NCBI RefSeq assembly: GCF_021191705.1
Contig: NZ_JAIWPU010000040.1
Span: forward strand, 1 to 42,739
Reading direction: 5' to 3'
Length of the DNA stretch: 42,739 bases
DNA from: Proluteimonas flavola
GTDB taxonomy: Bacteria > Pseudomonadota > Gammaproteobacteria > Xanthomonadales > Xanthomonadaceae
The notes under the pieces are model-generated. The model did no database searches. It was not told the DNA's origin and saw only the letters and a program-made list of their open reading frames with translations. Of this stretch, positions 20,198-28,463 are shown piece after piece. How positions within the stretch are numbered: the stretch's first letter is position 1; every line of letters starts with the position of its first letter. Made by a program: the position numbers and the translations under genes.

Positions 20198-20463
20198 CAG
20201 CGTCGGACGAGGCCGGGGAAATCGATGAAGATGCGGTCGGCGAACACGTACAGCGTGCCGCCCATCAGCGAGGCCGTGACGAACAGGGTGATCACGACGG
20301 CCAGGAACTTCAGCGCGTAGGGAAACGTCTGTTCCTGCAGTTGGGTGGCCGCCTGCAGGAACGCGACCACCAGGCCGATCAGTGCGGCCGCGGCGACCGG
20401 CGGGCCCGACAGCAGCAGCACCAGCCACAGCGCTTCCTTGGTGAACTCCAGCACGTCGCTCAT
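20197..20463 (-). CDS. sctS: T3SS export apparatus protein SctS
   Basis: An 88-residue protein with two membrane helices, homologous to FliQ/HrcS/YscS. Motifs are LWLVLLLSGPPVAAAALIGLVVAFLQAATQLQEQTF and the second helix LKFLAVVITLFVTASLMGG, matching the family over its whole length. It forms part of the SctRST gate. It overlaps sctR by 4 bases (ATGA) and sctT by 1 base, so translation of the three is probably coupled. Confidence 0.95.
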   Translation of the reverse strand: MSDVLEFTKEALWLVLLLSGPPVAAAALIGLVVAFLQAATQLQEQTFPYALKFLAVVITLFVTASLMGGTLYVFADRIFIDFPGLVRR

Positions 20464-21458
20464 GTGGTGACTCCATACGTGAGCACGAGGCCGTGCACGA
20501 GCTTGGCCCAGCCGTCGATCAGCACGAACAGCAGCAGCTTGAACGGCAGCGAGACCGTCGTCGGCGACAGCATCATCATGCCCAGCGCGAGCAGGATGTT
20601 GGCGACCACCAGATCGATGATCAGGAACGGCAGGAAGATCAGGAAACCGATCTGGAATGCGGCGGTGAGTTCGCTGACGGTGAAGGCGGGCACGATGACG
20701 ATGAAATCGTCGGGGGTGAGGCCGTCGCGGCGCTCGGGCGGCAGCATGCGCTGCACGCTGCGCAGGAAGAACGCGCGTTCGGAATCGCTGGAGTGCTGGA
20801 TCAGGAAGGTGCGCAGCGGCTCCTTGCCGGCATCGATCATCAGCAGCATGCGGTTGGTGTCGAAGCTGCCGTTCGCGGCCGCCGGCGCGCTGGCGCCGGT
20901 GCCGGAGCGGGTGACTTCTTCGGCGAGGCCGCGCGGCTGTGCGGCGGCGGCTTCTTCGCGTGGATCGTTGCTCGATCCGCCACGCACCGCGGAAAACATC
21001 GGATCGACGCCGTCCTGCGTGCCCTGTGCCTGCGCTTCGGCGGCGAGCGCGTCGGCCGCAGCGGGGCTGGTCGGCGCAGGCGCGTCGGTTTCGGCCGGCG
21101 CCGGTGCCGACGCAGGACGCACGTCGATCGGGCGGCCTTCGCGGATCGCCTGCTGCTGCGCGCGGGCCTCGATCTGGCGTTGTACCGACGCCGGCGGCGG
21201 ACGCCCTTCCAGGCGCGCCTGCACCGCTTCGTTGACGTCCAGGATCACCGGATACATCACATAGATCGACAGCACGATCGCCAGGCCGTTGATGACCACG
21301 TTCGGCGGCACCTGCTGCAGGCCGAGCGCGTTGCGCAGCAGGCTCAGCACCACGACGATCTTGGTGAACGAGGTGACCATGACCGCCACGAACGGCGCCA
21401 GCGCGAGGCTGACCACCGTCACCAGGACGAGGGCGGGCGAGAACGTGCTGAAATCCAT
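20460..21458 (-). CDS. sctR: T3SS export apparatus protein SctR with a large insertion
   Basis: 332 residues, against about 215-220 for usual SctR/FliP/HrcR. Both conserved parts are present. Residues 1-85 include FTKIVVVLSLLRNALGLQQVPPNVVINGLA. Residues about 200-332 include LIQHSSDSERAFF, DFIVIVPAFTVSELTAAFQIGFLIFLPFLIIDLVVA and MLSPTTVSLPFKLLLFVL. Between them lie roughly 115 residues rich in Ala, Pro, Gln and Glu. They fall in the loop that is short in other SctR proteins and are expected on the periplasmic side. The reading frame is intact, so it is likely functional. It starts 3 bases after the sctQ stop. Confidence 0.93.
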   Translation of the reverse strand: MDFSTFSPALVLVTVVSLALAPFVAVMVTSFTKIVVVLSLLRNALGLQQVPPNVVINGLAIVLSIYVMYPVILDVNEAVQARLEGRPPPASVQRQIEARAQQQAIREGRPIDVRPASAPAPAETDAPAPTSPAAADALAAEAQAQGTQDGVDPMFSAVRGGSSNDPREEAAAAQPRGLAEEVTRSGTGASAPAAANGSFDTNRMLLMIDAGKEPLRTFLIQHSSDSERAFFLRSVQRMLPPERRDGLTPDDFIVIVPAFTVSELTAAFQIGFLIFLPFLIIDLVVANILLALGMMMLSPTTVSLPFKLLLFVLIDGWAKLVHGLVLTYGVTT

Positions 21459-21461
21459 GCC

Positions 21462-22526
21462 TCAGCTCCAGGACAGCAGACGGACGCCCAGCGTATCGCC
21501 AACCGCGACCAGCTCGCCCTGTCCGGCGACGCGGCCGTTGGCGCGGATGGTGACGTTGGCGCCTTCGAGGTGCGTCGGCAGCGCGAACACGTAACCGGGC
21601 TGCAGGCCGGCGATGTCCGACAGGCGCAGTTCGACCTTGCCCACGTCGAACTCGACCTCGACCGGCAGTCGGCCGGACGGATCCTCGACGGCGGGCGCGT
21701 CTTCGGTCTGCGGCGTTTCGGGTGCGTCGGTCTCGCGCATGCGGGGCGTCTCCTGGTGGCGGGGGCGTTGGGTGGGCGGACCGTCGATGCGCCATCCGTC
21801 CGGTCCGGATCGGACCGGCCAGCGCAGACCGACGGCATTGGCGTGCAGCGGCGGCAGCTTGACGTGTCCGACGACGATCACGTCGCCGGGCCGCAGGCTT
21901 TGGATGTCGGCGCGCGTCAGCGCCGGCGCCGGGATCGCGATCGTCGCGACCGTCGGCAACTGGCGCCAGTGCCCCGGATCGATCGGCGGGCGCGGATCAG
22001 CATCCGTGCGTGCGAGCAGGGCCTGCAGCCACGTGGCGGGTGCGCGCAGCGCACCACTGACCGCAGCCCTACCGTCGGCGGGTGCGAAATCGAGGTCGAG
22101 CCAGAGCGCGTCGCTCGCAGGCGCGGCGAGCGGCGCATCCGGCAGGGGCAGCAGCGAGGTGCCGAGCGCTTCGCTGATCTGCACCAGCGTGCTCTCGTGC
22201 ATCAGGCTCCAGGCCAGCACGCGGGCGCGGCCGCGCCGGTCCTGCCAGTGCAGGCCGTCGTCGTCGGCGCGCGGCGCCGACGCGAGTTGCAGCGCGAGCC
22301 GGGTACCGTCGGCATCGAGTTCGAACACGCCGCCGTCGGTGGTGTCGACGGCCGGTGCGCGGCCGCTGCGCAGCCGCAGGATGCCGGTCGGCGTGGTCCA
22401 GTGCCGGGCGCGCGCGTGCAGGCCGCGCAGGGTGTCGGCCTGGATGGGCGACAGCCGCGGCAGGCGCTCGCGCAGCGGCGTATGCGAGGACGCGGGCGGA
22501 AGGGCGGCAGCCGTTGCGTCAGCCAT
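21462..22526 (-). CDS. sctQ: T3SS cytosolic sorting-platform (C-ring) protein SctQ
   Basis: A 354-residue cytosolic protein. The C-terminal SpoA domain (about 280-354) shows the FliN/HrcQ pattern: LPVEVEFDVGKVELRLSDIAGLQPGYVFAL, then VTIRANGRVAGQGELVAVGDTLGVRLL. The N-terminal half matches the divergent SctQ region (a first SpoA-like part with RPGDVIVVGHVKLPPLHANAVGLRW near 220-250). A Pro/Glu-rich linker separates the two. SctQ binds SctK and SctL to recruit substrates. It overlaps the response-regulator gene by 8 bases, suggesting co-translation. Confidence 0.88.
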   Translation of the reverse strand: MADATAAALPPASSHTPLRERLPRLSPIQADTLRGLHARARHWTTPTGILRLRSGRAPAVDTTDGGVFELDADGTRLALQLASAPRADDDGLHWQDRRGRARVLAWSLMHESTLVQISEALGTSLLPLPDAPLAAPASDALWLDLDFAPADGRAAVSGALRAPATWLQALLARTDADPRPPIDPGHWRQLPTVATIAIPAPALTRADIQSLRPGDVIVVGHVKLPPLHANAVGLRWPVRSGPDGWRIDGPPTQRPRHQETPRMRETDAPETPQTEDAPAVEDPSGRLPVEVEFDVGKVELRLSDIAGLQPGYVFALPTHLEGANVTIRANGRVAGQGELVAVGDTLGVRLLSWS

Positions 22527-23115
22527 GGCCCAGCGCCACCTTCATCAGTTCGGGGAGGGAGCGCACTCCGAGTTTGCTCATCATGTTGGCTCGATGCAGT
22601 TCGACGGTCTTGATGCTGATGCCGAGGATGTCGGCAATGATCTTGTTCGGTTTGCTGGCGACGACGAGGTCCAGCACCTGCCGCTCGCGCGGACTCAGCT
22701 TCGCGAGCGCGGCGCCCTGCGGCGACCCCGCCGGCCTGCGTTCGCGGCTGAGTGCGTTGCGGATCGAATCGACGATGGCGTCGTCGCTGAAGGGTTTTTC
22801 GAGGAAGTTCGACGCGCCCTTGCGCATCGCCTCGACCGCCAGCGGCACGTCGCCGTGCGCGGTCACGAACACCAGCGGCAGCGTGGAGCCGCGGCGCAGC
22901 AGTTCGTCCTGCAGCTGCAGGCCGCTCATCTCCGGCATGCGGATGTCGGACACCAGGCATTCGCCATCGCCATGGCGGGTGTTGTCGAACACGGTCAGGA
23001 AGGCCGCGCCGGACGCGAACGCGCGCACTTCGAAACCCGCGGTCTCGAGCAGCCAGGCGGTGGAATCGCGGAAGCCGTCGTTGTCGTCGACGAGATAGAC
23101 ACAGATGCTGGTCAC
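22519..23115 (-). CDS. FixJ-type LuxR-family response regulator in the T3SS operon
   Basis: 198 residues. The receiver domain has acidic residues D10-D11, phospho-acceptor D57 (CLVSDIRMPEMSG), T85 and K107. The C-terminal LuxR helix-turn-helix spans about 139-195 (LSPRERQVLDLVVASKPNKIIADILGISIKTVELHRANMMSKL). It is predicted to be a DNA-binding activator controlled by the adjoining kinase. It lies 3 bases after the kinase gene and overlaps sctQ by 8 bases, so it is probably a local regulator of this secretion system. The target site is not proven; the palindromes at 24827 and the CTAGG boxes are candidates. Confidence 0.9.
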   Translation of the reverse strand: MTSICVYLVDDNDGFRDSTAWLLETAGFEVRAFASGAAFLTVFDNTRHGDGECLVSDIRMPEMSGLQLQDELLRRGSTLPLVFVTAHGDVPLAVEAMRKGASNFLEKPFSDDAIVDSIRNALSRERRPAGSPQGAALAKLSPRERQVLDLVVASKPNKIIADILGISIKTVELHRANMMSKLGVRSLPELMKVALGHG

Positions 23116-23118
23116 GCG

Positions 23119-24228
23119 TCAGATCCTCCTGTCCGGGGTCGGCAGCGTGAATCCGAACACGCTGCCGCCACCCTCCCTGGCCTCGAAGAACAGCCGGCCT
23201 TCGTGGTATTCGATGATCGAACGGCAGATTGCCAGGCCGATGCCCAGCCCGTCCGATTTGGTGGTGTAGAACGGAGAGAACAGCTGTTCGCTCTCGGCCT
23301 GGCTCAGCCCCGGGCCGCGGTCGCAGACGCGCACCTCGACGTCGCCATCCAGATTCACCCGCCCCTCGATGCGCAGGCCGCGCTGGGCGGCGGGCACTTC
23401 GCGCATCGCCTCGATCGCGTTCTTGACCAGATTGAGCAGCACCTGCTCGATCATCACCCGGTCGGCGTAGACCTGGGGCAGCTGCGGCGCCAGCGCCAGC
23501 TCGACGCGCAGTTGCAGGCGTTCGGCCTCCAGACGCAGCAGTTCGAGCACGGTGTCGACGATCAGCGGCAGGTCCTGCGCATCGCGCCGCGGCTCCCGCG
23601 CCCGCACGAACTCGCGGACGCGCGAGATCACCGCGCTGGCGTGTTCTGCCTGCGTGCGTGCGGCCTGCAGGGCACGTTCGACCTGCACCGGCCCGCCGGC
23701 CTGGTCGACCAGGCGCAGGCTGCCGTTGAGGTAGTTCACGATCGCCGCGAGCGGCTGGTTGAGTTCGTGCGCGAGCGTCGCGGCCATCTCGCCCACCGAC
23801 ATCATCCGCGAGGTGAACAGCAGTTTTTCCTGCTGCGTCTTGTGCGAATCGAGCGTTTCGATGCGTTCGCTGATGTCGACCGCGGTCAGCAGCGACAGCG
23901 CGCGCGCGCCGCAATCGAGATCGCGCCAGTGCAGCGCGTACCAGCGTCCGCTGCCGGGCGCCCGCACTTCCTCGCCGCGCGCCTCGCCGGTGACTTCGCC
24001 ATACAGCGTCGCCAGCAGTGCGTCGCGCTGCGCATGGCCGGGCAGGGTGCCCAGATCGCCTTCGAAGCGGCAGTTCGCGGCCACCCGCACGCCGGTGCCG
24101 CGGTCGAACGCGGCGCAGGCGAAGGGCACGGCCTCGAGGACTTCGGTCAGTGCCTTCGCGCCATCGTCGGCCGCCGTGGCAGCGGCGCGCGCCGGGCCTG
24201 CGCGACGGGTTCCGGTCGGCGGCGTCAT
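23119..24228 (-). CDS. Cytosolic FixL/TodS-like sensor histidine kinase
   Basis: 369 residues with no membrane segment. The N-terminal region (about 25-125) is PAS-like and ends in LLTAVDISERIETLD. HisKA follows with phospho-acceptor H154 in AATLAHELNQPLAAIVNY. The ATP-binding domain carries the N-box LNLVKNAIEAMREVP, G1 CDRGPGL and G2 GLGIGLAIC. The sensed signal is unknown, and no haem-binding FixL PAS motif is apparent. It is the first gene of the minus-strand T3SS operon. Its start is 69 bases from the divergent FliO-like gene, so regulatory sites should lie between them. Confidence 0.88.
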   Translation of the reverse strand: MTPPTGTRRAGPARAAATAADDGAKALTEVLEAVPFACAAFDRGTGVRVAANCRFEGDLGTLPGHAQRDALLATLYGEVTGEARGEEVRAPGSGRWYALHWRDLDCGARALSLLTAVDISERIETLDSHKTQQEKLLFTSRMMSVGEMAATLAHELNQPLAAIVNYLNGSLRLVDQAGGPVQVERALQAARTQAEHASAVISRVREFVRAREPRRDAQDLPLIVDTVLELLRLEAERLQLRVELALAPQLPQVYADRVMIEQVLLNLVKNAIEAMREVPAAQRGLRIEGRVNLDGDVEVRVCDRGPGLSQAESEQLFSPFYTTKSDGLGIGLAICRSIIEYHEGRLFFEAREGGGSVFGFTLPTPDRRI

Positions 24229-24297
24229 GCGATGCGCGACATCGTTTGACTGCTAACGTGGCGGCGCACCAGCAGGGTGTCCCTTCCGCGAGAACCC

Positions 24298-24723
24298 ATG
24301 ACCCGCGTCGCCCGCCTCCGCTCCGCCCTCATCGTTCCCGCCGCGCTGCTCGCGACAACCGCAGAGGCGACCGCCGCGCCCGCCCGCACGCCGAGTGACT
24401 CGTTCGTCGGGGAGCTGCTCGCCATCGTGATTCCACTGGTTCTGATCATCGCGGGCCTGCTGTTCCTGCTCCGGCTGGTACGACGGCGGTACGGATTGTC
24501 GGGCACGGATGCCCCGTTGACGGTGCTGCAGATCCTGCCTGTGGGACCTCGGGAGCGCGTGGTGCTGGTCAAGTCGCGCGCCGGCCGGGTGTTCGCGATT
24601 GGCGTGGGGGCGCAAGCTGTGACGTTCATTACAGATCTCGACAATGACGATCTGGAAGCCCCTGTGCCGGCAACCTCCCTGGTCGCACCGCATTCACCGT
24701 CCAATATCGACGGTGATCGTTAA
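24298..24723 (+). CDS. FliO-like membrane protein in the T3SS locus
   Basis: 141 residues. A possible N-terminal signal (LRSALIVPAALLATTAEATAA) is followed by a membrane helix (ELLAIVIPLVLIIAGLLFLLRLV) and a cytosolic FliO-type domain: LTVLQILPVGPRERVVLVKSRAGRVFAIGV. FliO assists assembly of the flagellar FliP-FliR gate and is not normally part of virulence-type T3SS loci. Its position just ahead of sctV suggests it helps SctR/S/T assembly here; this is inference. An in-frame GTG at 24277 could add 7 residues. Confidence 0.72.
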   Translation: MTRVARLRSALIVPAALLATTAEATAAPARTPSDSFVGELLAIVIPLVLIIAGLLFLLRLVRRRYGLSGTDAPLTVLQILPVGPRERVVLVKSRAGRVFAIGVGAQAVTFITDLDNDDLEAPVPATSLVAPHSPSNIDGDR

Positions 24724-24822
24724 GTCACTGTGACGCCTGGGTTTTTGCCGGAAGACAGCTTCGACGTAAACCGTTTTCACACCCATTCCACACTTCGGAT
24801 GGAACCTGCTTGCAACATCGGT

Positions 24823-24854
24823 TTGACCTATCCATAACATAGGCTGACTATCGT
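24823..24854 (+). promoter_or_regulatory. Palindrome and weak promoter-like region upstream of sctV
   Basis: TTGACC (24823-24828) resembles a -35 element. It overlaps a palindrome, CCTAT-N7-ATAGG (24827-24843). Possible -10 sequences follow (GACTAT at 24846, TATCGT at 24849), none strong. The 277 bases between the FliO-like gene and sctV hold otherwise only a short open frame at 24891. The palindrome could be an operator for the neighbouring response regulator. Confidence 0.35.
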
Positions 24855-24890
24855 ATAGCGGCACAATGTGACGCACGAGGGCAGGGGCTT

Positions 24891-25004
24891 ATGCGCCGAA
24901 TGGATACCAGAGTGTGTGGATCTGCCGTTTCCGGCGCGCGTATCCGTGTGCGTGCCCGTGACGCCGTGATGCCTGTCCGTGTCGCCACGGCGGTGGTCCT
25001 GTGA
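24891..25004 (+). CDS. Possible 37-codon leader ORF overlapping sctV
   Basis: An ATG at 24891 with AGGGG 4 bases upstream opens a 37-residue, Arg/Val-rich frame. Its TGA overlaps the GTG start of sctV (GTGA). The peptide resembles nothing recognisable. sctV itself has a poor ribosome-binding site, so the overlap could couple its translation to this leader. It could equally be a chance frame in GC-rich DNA. Confidence 0.3.
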   Translation: MRRMDTRVCGSAVSGARIRVRARDAVMPVRVATAVVL

Positions 25005-27055
25005 AGGCCTTCTTCGCCACCCTGACCGGCGCGCCGGCCGGCGCTGCGCCCCGCGGCAAGCTGGGCTACAGCGACATCATCCTGGCCTTCGCCGCGGTCA
25101 CGATCATCAGCGTGATGATCCTGCCGCTGCCGCTGGTGATCATCGACACCCTGGTGGCGGTAAACATCTCCATCGGCTTCGGCCTGCTGCTGCTGGGCAT
25201 CTATATCCCTACGCCGGTCGCGTTCTCCAGCTTCCCGAGCGTGCTGCTGCTGACCACGCTGTTCCGGCTGGCGATCTCGATCGCGATCACCCGTTCGATC
25301 CTGTTGCATGCCGAAGGCGGCCACATCGTCGAGACCTTCGGCACGCTGGTGGCTGGCGGCAATCTGGTCGTCGGCATGGTGGTGTTCCTGATCATCACCG
25401 TCGTGCAGTTCATCGTCATCGCCAAGGGCGCCGAGCGCGTGGCCGAGGTCGCCGCCCGCTTCACCCTGGACGCGATGCCGGGCAAGCAGCTGTCGATCGA
25501 CTCCGATCTGCGCGCCGGCCTGATCGACAAGGACGAGGCGCGCCGCAAGCGCCGCCTGCTGGAAACCGAAAGCCAGCTGCACGGCTCGCTCGACGGCGCG
25601 ATGAAGTTCGTCAAGGGCGACGCCATCGCCGGCATCGTCATCATCCTGATCAACCTGCTGGGCGGTCTGGCGATCGGCGTGCTCCAGCGCGGCATGCCGC
25701 TGGCCGAAGCGACGCGCGTCTACAGCATTCTGACGATCGGCGACGGTCTGGTGTCGCAGATCCCGGCGATCCTGGCGACGATCGCCGCCGGCCTCGTGGT
25801 CACGCGCACCACCGGCGAGATCGACGACCGTCACCTGGGCGATGCGATCACCCGGCAGGTGTCGAACCAGCCGCGCGTGATGCTGATCACCGGCATCCTC
25901 GCGCTGCTGATGACCCTGGTGCCGGGCTTTCCGTGGCCGGTGTTCCTGGTGCTGGGCCTGGGCCTGCTGACCTTCAGCGCGTATCACTATCGCTACCAGT
26001 TCGAACTGCTGCGCCGCGCATTCCGGGTGACCGACGAAGAAGTGCTTGCCGATGTGCATGCCTCCGTCGAGCACGACGATCTGGCACCGCCGGCGCCGCT
26101 GCAACTGCAGGTCTCGCCGCTGCTGGCGCAGTCGCTGGGCGCCCACAATCTCGAAGCGCGCGCGGTCGACATCGCCCAGCGCCTGCGCGAGGAATACGGC
26201 GTGCCGGTACCGGTGCCGTCGCTGCGCATCGTGTCGACCTTCGGCGAGGACGAATACCGGCTGACCGCGTTCGGTGCGCGCATCGCGACCGGTCGCCTGC
26301 GCAGCGATGCGGTGCTGCAGCCGCAGCCCGTCACCGCAGCGAATGCGGACAAGCTGCCCGGCTTCTATCCCGCCGTGATCGCAGGCGAGTGGGTGCAGAG
26401 CGGCGAAGGCACGCAGCCACCGCTCGAGGTCCTCGGCGCCCACATGGCTGCGGCGATCCGCCGGCGCATGGGCGGTTTCCTCGGCATCCAGGAAACCTCG
26501 AACCTGTTCGCGAAGATGCAGCGCGACTACCCGGATCTGGTCAAGGAAATGCTGCGCGTCGTCGCACCCCAGCGTGTGGCCGACGTGCTGCGTCGCCTGT
26601 CGGAAGAAGGCGTGCCGGTGCGCAACCTGCGCGATGCCTTCGAGGCGATCACCGATGTCGGCGGTCGCGAAAAGGACGTGGTGCTGTTGACCGAATACGT
26701 GCGCGTCGCGCTCAAGCGCGAGATCGCGGATCGCTATTCAGACGACGAGCGCACGCTGCACGTACTGTTGATCCATCCGGAACTCGAGGACAAGTTGCGG
26801 CAATCGGTCCGCGTGGCGGGCGGTGCCAGCCAGCTTGCGATCTCGCCGGAACTGGCCGGCCGTCTCGGCAACGAGGTGCGTGCGCACCTGGGCCGTCAGG
26901 CGGCGGGCGTCAAGCCGGTGCTGCTGTGCTCGCTGGATGTGCGCCGGCATCTGCGCAAGCTCATGGAGGTCGATTTCTTCGATCTGCCGGTGCTGTCGTA
27001 CCAGGAACTCGCACCGGACCTGCGCATCGTGCAGGCGGGCCAGATCAATGCATGA
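25001..27055 (+). CDS. sctV: T3SS major export-gate protein SctV
   Basis: 684 residues, the normal size for SctV/LcrD/HrcV. The N-terminal half has about eight membrane helices (from DIILAFAAVTIISVMILPLPLVIIDTLVAVNI) and the FHIPEP-type loop PTPVAFSSFPSVLLLTTLFRLAISIAITRSILL. AERVAEVAARFTLDAMPGKQLSIDSDLRAGLID is the most conserved cytosolic loop. The C-terminal half (about 350-684) is the cytosolic domain that forms a nonameric ring. The start codon is GTG. It heads the long plus-strand operon of basal-body and cytosolic genes. Confidence 0.95.
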   Translation: MKAFFATLTGAPAGAAPRGKLGYSDIILAFAAVTIISVMILPLPLVIIDTLVAVNISIGFGLLLLGIYIPTPVAFSSFPSVLLLTTLFRLAISIAITRSILLHAEGGHIVETFGTLVAGGNLVVGMVVFLIITVVQFIVIAKGAERVAEVAARFTLDAMPGKQLSIDSDLRAGLIDKDEARRKRRLLETESQLHGSLDGAMKFVKGDAIAGIVIILINLLGGLAIGVLQRGMPLAEATRVYSILTIGDGLVSQIPAILATIAAGLVVTRTTGEIDDRHLGDAITRQVSNQPRVMLITGILALLMTLVPGFPWPVFLVLGLGLLTFSAYHYRYQFELLRRAFRVTDEEVLADVHASVEHDDLAPPAPLQLQVSPLLAQSLGAHNLEARAVDIAQRLREEYGVPVPVPSLRIVSTFGEDEYRLTAFGARIATGRLRSDAVLQPQPVTAANADKLPGFYPAVIAGEWVQSGEGTQPPLEVLGAHMAAAIRRRMGGFLGIQETSNLFAKMQRDYPDLVKEMLRVVAPQRVADVLRRLSEEGVPVRNLRDAFEAITDVGGREKDVVLLTEYVRVALKREIADRYSDDERTLHVLLIHPELEDKLRQSVRVAGGASQLAISPELAGRLGNEVRAHLGRQAAGVKPVLLCSLDVRRHLRKLMEVDFFDLPVLSYQELAPDLRIVQAGQINA

Positions 27056-27139
27056 CCAAGTCGCATCATTACGGGGCGTGCGCGCCGTCTTCGCCGGAGT
27101 TCCGGCGGCAGAGGCCGTGCAGGCGATGAGAGGACTGAC

Positions 27140-28396
27140 ATGACCGGACACACCCAACACCAGGCGAACAACGTGCTGCGCATCGTCGATGGCCTGCATG
27201 CCGGCGCCAGCCGCGTGCTCGCCGACGAAGAGATGATCCTCGTCGGCAGCGGCGAGGACTGCGACATCGTGCTGGCCGACGACGCCGTCGCCGCGCACCA
27301 CGCCCTGATCAGTCTCGTGGGCGGCCGTTTCCTCGTGCGTGCGCTCGATGCGCCGGTGAAGGTCGGCGCGCAGGACATCCATCCGGGCGATCCGGTCGAA
27401 CTGTCGGCCGTGCAGCAGGTGCGGATCGGCGAAGCGGTGATCGCATTCGGCCGCGAGAACGATCCGGCATGGGACGAGTTCGTCACGGTGTTCGCGCCGA
27501 ACGACGAGGAGCAGGCGCCGCGCAGCGGGTTCGTACGCAAGCTGCCGTGGATCGGTGGCATCGCGGCCTTGTCGCTTGCGTCGCTGGCGATCTTCGCCGC
27601 CGTGCTGCCCGCGCCCGATCAGGGGCCGGACCAGCGCGAGCGCCTGTCGGCATTGCTGCAGGAGCACCGCGTCACCAACGTGCAGATCACCGATGCGGCC
27701 CATGGCGGTGCAACCGTGACCGGTGCCGTGGATGACGGCGCCACGCTGGAGCGTCTGCGCCACCAGGTGCGTGCCGAGAACATCGACGCGACGCTGCAGA
27801 TCCGCACCGGCGAACACATCGCCGGCGATGTCGCCGAGATGTTCCGCGGCCAGTCGATTCCGGTGCAGGCGCGGTATGTCGGCAACGGCGATGTCGAGGT
27901 GGTCGGCGACTTCAAGGATGGCGCCGAGATCGAACGTCTCGCACAGTCGCGCGCGATCGCCGACATCCCCGGCGTGCAGCGCATCCTGCCGCGCACGCCC
28001 ACCGGCCTGCTGTCGCAGGGCGAGGCCGAACAGCCGCAGGCCCCGCCGGAGGCGCACATCGTGCAGATCGTGCGCGGTGAGAATCCGCATCTTCTCTCGT
28101 CCGATGGCCGGCGCTTCGTGACGGGGGAGGATATTCCCGGCAAGGGCAAGCTGATTTCGATCGGCGAGTTCGCCCACGTGCTGGGTGCGGACGGTGAGCT
28201 GACCAAGGTCATCCCGGGTCCGCCGCCTGCGCCAGAAGACGCGGCAGACACGGCGACCGCGGAAGCGGGCGTCGAAGGCGCAGCACCAGGGGATCCCCGT
28301 TTCGCTTCGGTGGTCGCCAGCGTCAACACCGGCAACCGTGTCGCACAGGTGCCGGTGGCCGATCCGGGGCGCGCGCCCGTATCGTCGAATCACTGA
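27140..28396 (+). CDS. sctD: T3SS inner-membrane ring protein SctD (FHA-type)
   Basis: 418 residues. The N-terminal cytosolic forkhead-associated-like domain (about 12-105: RIVDGLHAGASRVLADEEMILVGSGEDCDIVLADDAVAAHHALI) is followed by one membrane helix (WIGGIAALSLASLAIFAAVL, 137-156). The periplasmic part contains BON-like ring-building modules (VTNVQITDAAHGGATVTGAVDDGATLERL and later VQARYVGNGDVEVVGDFKDGAEIERLAQS). A Pro/Glu-rich tail ends it. This architecture is that of YscD/PrgH/HrpW-type SctD. The start has GAGAGGA upstream; 84 bases separate it from sctV. Confidence 0.88.
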   Translation: MTGHTQHQANNVLRIVDGLHAGASRVLADEEMILVGSGEDCDIVLADDAVAAHHALISLVGGRFLVRALDAPVKVGAQDIHPGDPVELSAVQQVRIGEAVIAFGRENDPAWDEFVTVFAPNDEEQAPRSGFVRKLPWIGGIAALSLASLAIFAAVLPAPDQGPDQRERLSALLQEHRVTNVQITDAAHGGATVTGAVDDGATLERLRHQVRAENIDATLQIRTGEHIAGDVAEMFRGQSIPVQARYVGNGDVEVVGDFKDGAEIERLAQSRAIADIPGVQRILPRTPTGLLSQGEAEQPQAPPEAHIVQIVRGENPHLLSSDGRRFVTGEDIPGKGKLISIGEFAHVLGADGELTKVIPGPPPAPEDAADTATAEAGVEGAAPGDPRFASVVASVNTGNRVAQVPVADPGRAPVSSNH

Positions 28397-28463
28397 AGTC
28401 GTACGCAGTTCGAATTGCATCCAACGCTGTATCCACTTTCAGACCGTCGCAAGGAGTACTTCC

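Noticed and set aside
20493..22613. A 706-residue plus-strand open frame opposite sctR/sctQ, and similar long antisense frames
   Set aside because: GC-rich DNA creates long shadow frames. The product is rich in Arg, His and Gln with no domain, while the opposite strand carries clear T3SS genes.
24827..24843. The palindrome before sctV as a fifth CTAGG box
   Set aside because: CCTAT-N7-ATAGG differs in half-site and spacing from CTAGG-N6-CCYAG, so it is reported separately.
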